Of a stretch of DNA of 5,053 bases, positions 1 to 3,187 are shown piece after piece; the first letter of the stretch is position 1, and the number at the start of each line of letters is the position of its first letter. The DNA lies in the NCBI GenBank assembly GCA_038040285.1, contig JBBPIN010000078.1:1-5053 (forward strand). Reading direction: 5' to 3'. The notes under the pieces are model-generated. The model was not told where the DNA came from and searched no databases. It was given only the letters and a program-made list of their open reading frames with translations. A program made the translations under genes and the position numbers. This stretch comes from Mayfieldus sp038040285. Its GTDB lineage: Bacteria > Actinomycetota > Thermoleophilia > Solirubrobacterales > 70-9.

Positions 1-105
1 GACGAGCCGAAGGCCTGGCCCGCCACCGCGCTCGGCCTCCGCTCCGTTTCGTCCACGCGGGACCACGAGCCGTTTGCGCGCAAGCAGGACCGGCGTGGAC
101 CCAGA

Positions 106-112
106 AAAGGAG
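106..112 (+). promoter_or_regulatory. Shine-Dalgarno site that fixes the start of the secreted-protein gene
   Basis: AAAGGAG lies 8 nt before the ATG at 121. An in-frame GTG at 112 overlaps this site and so cannot be the start it serves. The ATG also gives a clean signal peptide. In the 105 bases to the left I see no convincing promoter hexamers. The frame is open back to base 1, but without a start codon or a recognisable protein. Confidence 0.75.
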
Positions 113-120
113 TGTCAGGA

Positions 121-621
121 ATGTCATTACGCAGGCTTATTTTCCTCTCAAGCTTGGTGCTCGCAGTCGCTGCTATAAGCCCGGCAGGGGCGCTGGGGAA
201 GGCAAAGGGCACCGACCGCCCGCTGAGCAGCACAAGCACAGGGACCGTGGTCCTCGACCTTGCCACGGGGGCGGGGACCGCCGAGACGAGTGGTCAGCTC
301 TCGCACCTCGGGAGGATCACCTCCACCGTCGACGTCACGTCGTTCACGCTTACCGGTCCGGACACGTTCAGCTTTACGGGGACGGCAACCGACGTCGCGG
401 CGAACGGCGACAAGCTGTTCACGACCGGCGCGGCGACGGGGACGCTGACGCCTACCGGAACCGAGACAACGACCGTCTTCACGATCACCGGCGGCACCGG
501 TCGCTTCGCCGACGCCAGCGGGACGGGGACGCTCAGGACCGTGGGCGTAACCGTCTCGACCGTCGGGTCGATCATTACGTCGACCCTCACCAACACTTCG
601 GAAGGACAGATCAGCTACTAA
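121..621 (+). CDS. Small secreted protein, predicted beta-rich, with HLGR / AANGD / GGTGRF motifs
   Basis: This is a 166-aa protein of unknown function, probably exported. Residues 1-24 form a Sec-type signal peptide: an RR n-region at 4-5, a hydrophobic core at about 6-19, and an AGA cleavage motif at 22-24. The mature part is rich in Thr, Ser and Gly with alternating polar and hydrophobic residues, as expected for beta strands. Landmarks are SHLGR at about 61-65, AANGDKLF at about 93-100 and ITGGTGRFADASGTGT at about 122-137. The same motif order (HLGR, then AANGD, then GGTGRF) occurs, from memory, in many uncharacterised secreted bacterial proteins. The GGTGRF loop recalls the GGTG(K/R)F of plant dirigent/allene-oxide-cyclase-like barrels, so a small beta-barrel is a reasonable guess, but no ligand or enzymatic activity can be inferred. 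There is no lipobox and no membrane anchor. The gene stands alone, converging with the SnoaL array, and ends at TAA followed by a hairpin. Confidence 0.82.
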   Translation: MSLRRLIFLSSLVLAVAAISPAGALGKAKGTDRPLSSTSTGTVVLDLATGAGTAETSGQLSHLGRITSTVDVTSFTLTGPDTFSFTGTATDVAANGDKLFTTGAATGTLTPTGTETTTVFTITGGTGRFADASGTGTLRTVGVTVSTVGSIITSTLTNTSEGQISY

Positions 622-636
622 CCGAGACCGGCCTGG

Positions 637-670
637 GAGGGGCTCTTGCCCTGAGCGAGAGCCCCTCTTG
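637..670 (+). terminator. Hairpin between convergent genes, probable terminator
   Basis: A perfect 10-bp stem (GAGGGGCTCT at 637-646 pairing with AGAGCCCCTC at 658-667) encloses an 11-nt loop, 16 bases after the stop codon of the secreted-protein gene. Only TT follows on the plus strand and there is no T-run on the minus strand, so it is a weak intrinsic terminator by the usual rule. Its place between converging genes suggests it serves the plus-strand gene and perhaps also the minus-strand array. Confidence 0.55.
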
Positions 671-696
671 GTCGGCACGGGTTAAGCGGTCTTTCG

Positions 697-750
697 CTAA
701 GCGAAGTCCTCGTACGCCTGGCGCGCGACCTCCACGTTCGCCTGCGACAT
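697..750 (-). pseudogene. Stump of a third SnoaL-like gene (17 codons)
   Basis: Directly after the 131-aa SnoaL-like gene, with the same 3-nt spacer (TAG-GCG-ATG) and a GGGAG ribosome site 6 nt before its ATG, a new reading frame begins. It encodes MSQANVEVARQAYEDFA and then stops at TAG. The first seven residues are identical to those of the neighbouring gene. The continuation VARQAYEDFA fits the first helix of the same family, where one expects something like VVRxAYEAFN. After the TAG no frame continues the family pattern, so the rest of the gene appears to be deleted rather than merely interrupted. This is a truncated copy in a tandem array; that a 17-residue peptide is functional is unlikely but not excluded. 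Confidence 0.72.
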
Positions 751-783
751 CGCCTACTCCCGCAGCCCGGCGGCTTCGAGGGC
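730..783. repeat. Gene-junction direct repeat, copy 1
   Basis: This 54-bp segment matches 1129-1182 with one mismatch (G762 versus C1161). It spans the last codons of one SnoaL-like gene, the spacer, and the first seven codons of the next. The offset between copies is 399 bp, which equals 131 codons plus a stop plus the 3-nt spacer. Confidence 0.9.
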
Positions 784-1149
784 CTCCTGCCGCTCTTGAT
801 AGAAGCAGACACGCGCGATACTCCCGTCGCGGATCGTCCACACCCATGCAGCGCGGGCCTGGACCTCGATCCCCTCGCGGCCCCGGAGGTAGTTAGTAAA
901 CGGCGTTACCACCTGCTCGCCAACTTCGATGAACTCGTCTGCCTCGAAGCGAAGGGACTCCCACGGTTCGGCGAACTCGTCCATGGCCCGCCGCATCTCA
1001 TCGAGCGCGTACACACCATGCAGCGGACCGACCGCCCGCGAGAGGTCGTACTCGAAGCCCGGAGCGGCGTCTTTGAGCGCAGCCTCCCAGTCCCCACGGT
1101 TGTAGGCGTCGATAGCGGCGCGGACGATCTCCACGTTCGCCTGCGACAT
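754..1149 (-). CDS. SnoaL-like (NTF2 superfamily) protein
   Basis: The 131-aa protein has the length and layout of a SnoaL-like cone fold. An N-terminal helix pair (NVEIVRAAIDAYNRGDWEAA, residues 5-24) is followed by a segment with GPLHGVYALDEMRRAM (about 41-56), where the 'G-x-x-G' turn and the next helix are usual. The strands of the curved sheet come next, and the protein ends EALEAAGLRE. No signal peptide or membrane segment is present. The family includes polyketide cyclases, ketosteroid-isomerase-like enzymes and many proteins of unknown role. No catalytic Asp/His pair can be assigned with confidence, so no reaction is claimed. The start at ATG 1149 is supported by GGGGGAG at 1156-1162, 6 nt upstream, and by the shared MSQ(A/E)NVE beginning. 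The stop codon of the paralog upstream lies only 3 nt before this ATG, so the two are almost certainly cotranscribed and probably translationally coupled. Confidence 0.85.
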   Translation of the reverse strand: MSQANVEIVRAAIDAYNRGDWEAALKDAAPGFEYDLSRAVGPLHGVYALDEMRRAMDEFAEPWESLRFEADEFIEVGEQVVTPFTNYLRGREGIEVQARAAWVWTIRDGSIARVCFYQERQEALEAAGLRE

Positions 1150-1182
1150 CGCCTACTCCCCCAGCCCGGCGGCTTCGAGGGC
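1129..1182. repeat. Gene-junction direct repeat, copy 2
   Basis: This is the partner of 730-783 (53 of 54 bases identical). It covers the end of the 143-aa SnoaL-like gene, the TAG-GCG spacer and the start of the 131-aa gene. A shorter third match, 21 bases with one mismatch, lies at 1564-1584 at the start of the 143-aa gene. Confidence 0.9.
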
Positions 1183-1584
1183 TTTCGACTGGCTTATGTA
1201 GAGCTTCGAGTGGACTATCAACCCGTCCCTGAACGTGTTGACCCACGCGTGCTTCCCGAAGGACACCGGGATGCCCGTGGAGCGACCGCGCATCCGCAAG
1301 TCGAGCAGCATGACCACGCGGTCCCCGGCGTCAACCAGCTCGTACTCGAATTGGAGGGTTTCCCAGGCGGCAAACCACTCTCGCCAGAACCGACGCACGG
1401 CCTCTTTTCCCCGGTAGACCCCACCGATGTCCGGCCCTTCAAACGCGGAGACATCCAATTCAATTTCCGGGTCCCAAGGTTCGGCCATCTTCGAGATCGC
1501 GGCTTCCGGGTCGAACTCGCTCGTACCAGGGCGAAGGGAGTCCTCGATGTTCTCGCGCCACAGCTCCACGTTCTCCTGCGACAT
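1153..1584 (-). CDS. SnoaL-like (NTF2 superfamily) protein, first gene of the array
   Basis: The 143-aa protein is a paralog of the next gene. It begins MSQENVELWRENIEDSL and ends KALEAAGLGE. In between lie an acidic segment with DPEIELDVSAFEGPDIGGVYRGKEAVRRFW (two stretches, about residues 39-68), a WETLQFEYELVDAGDRVV strand region, and a final sheet with HAWVNTFRDGLIV. It carries about 12 extra residues near the N terminus compared with its neighbour (PGTSEFDPEAAISKM region). The bodies of the two proteins are only moderately alike although their ends nearly match. I chose ATG 1584 because it aligns with MSQANVE of the paralogs; a TTG at 1614 would add ten residues with no ribosome site and no family support. 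No strong Shine-Dalgarno precedes 1584. A GATACT hexamer ends 4 nt before the ATG, so a leaderless transcript is possible but unproven. Function and substrate are unknown. Confidence 0.82.
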   Translation of the reverse strand: MSQENVELWRENIEDSLRPGTSEFDPEAAISKMAEPWDPEIELDVSAFEGPDIGGVYRGKEAVRRFWREWFAAWETLQFEYELVDAGDRVVMLLDLRMRGRSTGIPVSFGKHAWVNTFRDGLIVHSKLYISQSKALEAAGLGE

Positions 1585-1668
1585 GCGCAGTATCTCGCTA
1601 CGAGGGCGGCTCAAGCAACTGTTCCAGTGACGCGATGCCCCACGGGGTCTCGACGCTGAGCGCTGTGT

Positions 1669-1941
1669 TCACGTCCCCTCGCCCCCACCGGCCGCCAACG
1701 CCTCGAAGGTGCCCGGAGACTGAAACTCAGTCGCCAGATCAAGCGCGACCAGCCCGCCAGCGCCAGCGTCCGCGACCGAAACGAGCCGGTCCCACTCCTC
1801 ATCGCCGGGCGGCCATGCCCCCAACAACTCGCACACCTCGGCGTCCTCGCTCGTTCGGAGCGCGTTCGCGACCAAAGTGATTTCCCGGTAGCTCGGGGCC
1901 ACCCCCAGCGCCTGAAATGCACTCAGCAGCAGCTCGCTCAC
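1669..1941 (-). CDS. Acidic 90-aa protein of unknown function, overlapping the RHH gene
   Basis: I do not recognise this protein. It starts at GTG 1941, which overlaps the TGA of the reconstructed RHH gene in the arrangement GTGA; an earlier ATG at 2070 in the same frame would only translate the RHH region out of frame. Residues 1-30 (SELLLSAFQALGVAPSYREI and onward) look helical. The centre has CELLGAWPPGDEEWDRLVSV, and the C-terminal half contains an Ala/Gly-rich LVALDLATEF segment. By my count it has about 15 Asp/Glu against three Arg and no Lys, so it is strongly acidic and probably cytosolic. There is no signal peptide or membrane helix. The four-base overlap implies translational coupling with the RHH protein. 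An antitoxin-toxin reading is not supported, because typical RelE/ParE toxins are basic and carry recognisable motifs that are absent here. Codon use in this frame and the tight overlap make it likely to be real. Confidence 0.6.
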   Translation of the reverse strand: MSELLLSAFQALGVAPSYREITLVANALRTSEDAEVCELLGAWPPGDEEWDRLVSVADAGAGGLVALDLATEFQSPGTFEALAAGGGEGT

Positions 1942-1948
1942 GAGCTGC
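1929..1948 (-). promoter_or_regulatory. Hairpin enclosing the RHH stop / downstream start overlap
   Basis: On the minus strand GCAGCTCG and CGAGCTGC form a perfect 8-bp stem around the four-base loop TGAG. The GTG start of the 90-aa gene and the TGA stop of the RHH gene lie at the top of the stem and in the loop. In mRNA this would hide the start codon until a ribosome arrives from upstream, a plausible coupling device. Chance occurrence in GC-rich coding DNA cannot be excluded. Confidence 0.4.
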
Positions 1949-2248
1949 GCTGCCTTGCGTCCTCGGCCATCCACTCGAACTCGCGCACCAGCCGCTCGCG
2001 AGGATCGCCGTCCTCGATCCGCAGCAGCAGCGCCCGCGCCGCGGCCACGTGCCGTTGCGCGCCCTCTCATTCAGGATCGAGAGCAGCTCTTGCTCGGAAA
2101 GCGCCTCAGTCGGCGGGGCGGGGCGGCCCTTCAGCCCGGCCTCAAGTAGCTGGCGGACCAGGCGCGAGCGGTCGATACCGCGCTCCTGGGCGAGAGAATC
2201 AAGGCGGTCGATCAGGCTTTCCGGGCACCGGAAGTGCATGGAGATCAC
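1938..2248 (-). pseudogene. Ribbon-helix-helix protein gene with a one-base frameshift
   Basis: The first 67 codons encode an RHH (CopG/Arc-type) DNA-binding domain: a strand (ISMHFRCP) followed by helix 1 (ESLIDRLDSLAQERG) and helix 2 (DRSRLVRQLLEAGL), then a linker and SEQELLSILNERARNGT. The natural continuation lies one frame over: VAAARALLLRIEDGDP, then RERLVREFEWMAEDARQRSS and TGA at 1938-1940. Restoring one G in CACGTGG (about 2045-2051), to read ACG GTG, joins the parts into a coherent 103-aa protein. As written, the original frame runs on in an implausible Arg/Cys-rich stretch to 1799. The start is GTG 2248 with AGGGG 6 nt upstream; ATG 2239 is the alternative. RHH proteins usually bind DNA as dimers, as repressors or antitoxins, and some occur in phages and plasmids. 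The C-terminal pattern ERARNGTVAAARALL resembles short helical segments of phage small-terminase-like proteins; this is a weak impression. Confidence 0.72.
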
Positions 2249-2276
2249 GTGGCACCCCTAGCCAGCCGCCGCCGCC

Positions 2277-3008
2277 TTGCGAGGGGGACTTTGCCGTGCC
2301 ACCGAACACCATTTGATTGTGTTTCGCGCTGACCCACCGCCGAAGACGTGGAGCGCCGCCGAGCTGCGGGCTTTCCTCGGATCGGTTGCGGAGGACCGGC
2401 TGTATCCGCTGTGGCTCCTGTACGCGACGACCGGACTACGTCGCGGCGAGGCTCTCGGCTTGCGCTGGTCGTCGCTCGACCTCGCAGCCGCGCGGCTCTC
2501 GGTACGTGAAGCGCGAGTCGTCGCCGGCGCCGACGTGATCGCCTCGACCCCGAAGACAGAGCGCGGCCGGCGCGCCGTGGCGCTCGACCCGGCCAGTGTC
2601 GCCGCGCTGCGGGCCCACCGAAAGCGCCAGCTCGAGGAGCGTTTGGCCTGGGGACCGGCATATGCGGACGAGGGCTACGTGTTCTGCCGCGAGGACGGCA
2701 AGCCGCTGCACCCCGACGACGTCTCCAAGCGCTTCACGGCGGCCGTTACAGCGATCGACGTGCCACGGATCACGCTTCATGGCCTGCGGCATACCTGGGC
2801 GAGCTTGGCGCTCTCAGCGGGCGTCAGTCCGAAGGTGGTCTCAGAGCGGCTCGGCCACGCCTCGGTGGGTTTTACCCTCGACGTTTACAGCCATGTACTG
2901 CCGGGGCTGCAGGAGGACGCCGCGAGTACAGTCGCGAGCCTCGCTCGACGCCTAGGGTTGCAGAATGGTTGCAATCGGCCCGCGAGTCCTGGCTCTGCGC
3001 GGACCTAA
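2277..3008 (+). pseudogene. Tyrosine recombinase (phage-type integrase), catalytic domain only
   Basis: The frame encodes the C-terminal catalytic domain of a tyrosine recombinase, which cuts and rejoins DNA at attachment sites through a covalent phosphotyrosine. All expected residues are visible (numbered from TTG 2277): R55 in TGLRRGE, K93 in TPKTERGRR, H168 and R171 in LHGLRHTWAS, H194 in LGHASV and nucleophile Y204 in LDVYSH. The family signature starts at about residue 23 (KTWSAAELRAFL). What is missing is the N-terminal core-binding domain and arm-binding region, normally roughly 120-180 residues. A TAG in this frame at 2259-2261 closes it off, and no ribosome site precedes TTG 2277 or GTG 2319. 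Only 28 bp separate it from the start of the divergent RHH gene, too little for normal promoters. I therefore call it a 5'-truncated remnant, although a short catalytic-only protein cannot be ruled out. It points at the 3' end of tRNA-Lys, the usual address of such elements. Confidence 0.8.
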
Positions 3009-3016
3009 AAGCGCCG

Positions 3017-3043
3017 AAAAAGCCCCCGTTTGCGGGGGCTTTT
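3017..3043. terminator. Bidirectional terminator between integrase and tRNA-Lys
   Basis: AGCCCCCG (3021-3028) pairs perfectly with CGGGGGCT (3033-3040) around a TTTG loop. The hairpin is flanked by AAAA on the left and TTT on the right. Read on the minus strand it follows the tRNA by 9 nt and ends GGGGGCTTTTT, a good intrinsic terminator for the tRNA gene. Read on the plus strand it follows the integrase stop codon by 12 nt and ends in TTTT. Confidence 0.85.
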
Positions 3044-3048
3044 GTCTA

Positions 3049-3121
3049 TGGGCCGTGAAGGACTCGAACCTTCAACCTTGAGATTAAGAGTCTCCTGCTC
3101 TGCCAGTTGAGCTAACGGCCC
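3049..3121 (-). tRNA. tRNA-Lys (anticodon CTT)
   Basis: The 73-nt gene folds into a complete cloverleaf. The 7-bp acceptor stem is GGGCCGT/ACGGCCC. The D arm is GCTC/GAGC with loop AACTGGCA. The anticodon arm is GGAGA/TCTCA with loop CTCTTAA, and the T arm is GAAGG/CCTTC with loop TTCGAGT. The anticodon CTT lies at 3086-3088 (AAG on the plus strand) and reads AAG lysine codons. The first anticodon-stem pair (27-43) is a G-A mismatch; the other four pair normally. The discriminator base is A and the CCA end is not encoded. The tRNA is whole, as expected when an element integrates at the 3' end of a tRNA and rebuilds it. The integrase remnant begins on exactly that side. No second copy of its 3' end is present in the window, so the other attachment site would lie to the left of base 1 if it survives. 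Confidence 0.95.
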
Positions 3122-3161
3122 GCATCGTGCGGCGGCCCCGGAGTCCCCGAGGCCGAGGTCA

Positions 3162-3167
3162 AGTATA
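3162..3167 (-). promoter_or_regulatory. Possible -10 element of the tRNA-Lys promoter
   Basis: TATACT on the minus strand lies about 40 nt upstream of the mature tRNA 5' end, in the 66-bp gap after the permease stop codon. It would give a short leader for RNase P to remove. No good -35 hexamer lies 16-18 nt further upstream (TGATCT at best), so the call rests mainly on the -10 match and its position. Confidence 0.4.
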
Positions 3168-3187
3168 GGAAGGCGAAGTGGAGCAGA

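Noticed and set aside
148..678. A 176-codon open frame on the minus strand opposite the secreted-protein gene
   Set aside because: It is an Arg/Gly-rich low-complexity product without a ribosome site, opposite a gene with a good Shine-Dalgarno, signal peptide and conserved motifs.
1589..1612. Promoter (TTGCTT ... GATACT) for a leaderless SnoaL-like transcript
   Set aside because: The -10-like hexamer is well placed for a leaderless ATG at 1584, but the matches are weak (3/6 and 4/6) and such hits are common by chance, so it is only mentioned in the gene entry.
796..1659. A 287-codon open frame on the plus strand opposite the SnoaL-like pair
   Set aside because: It lies antisense to two genes with clear family sequence, junction ribosome sites and matching termini. 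Its protein is rich in Arg, Pro and His with no recognisable domain, as expected from GC-rich antisense frames.
2045..2051. Programmed ribosomal frameshift in the RHH gene
   Set aside because: CACGTGG is not a slippery heptamer and no clear stimulatory structure follows immediately. A mutation or sequencing error is simpler.
1669..2248. RHH gene plus 90-aa gene as a toxin-antitoxin module
   Set aside because: The layout fits, but the second protein is strongly acidic, has no lysine and shows no RelE/ParE, PIN or MazF-type motif. There is not enough to call a toxin.
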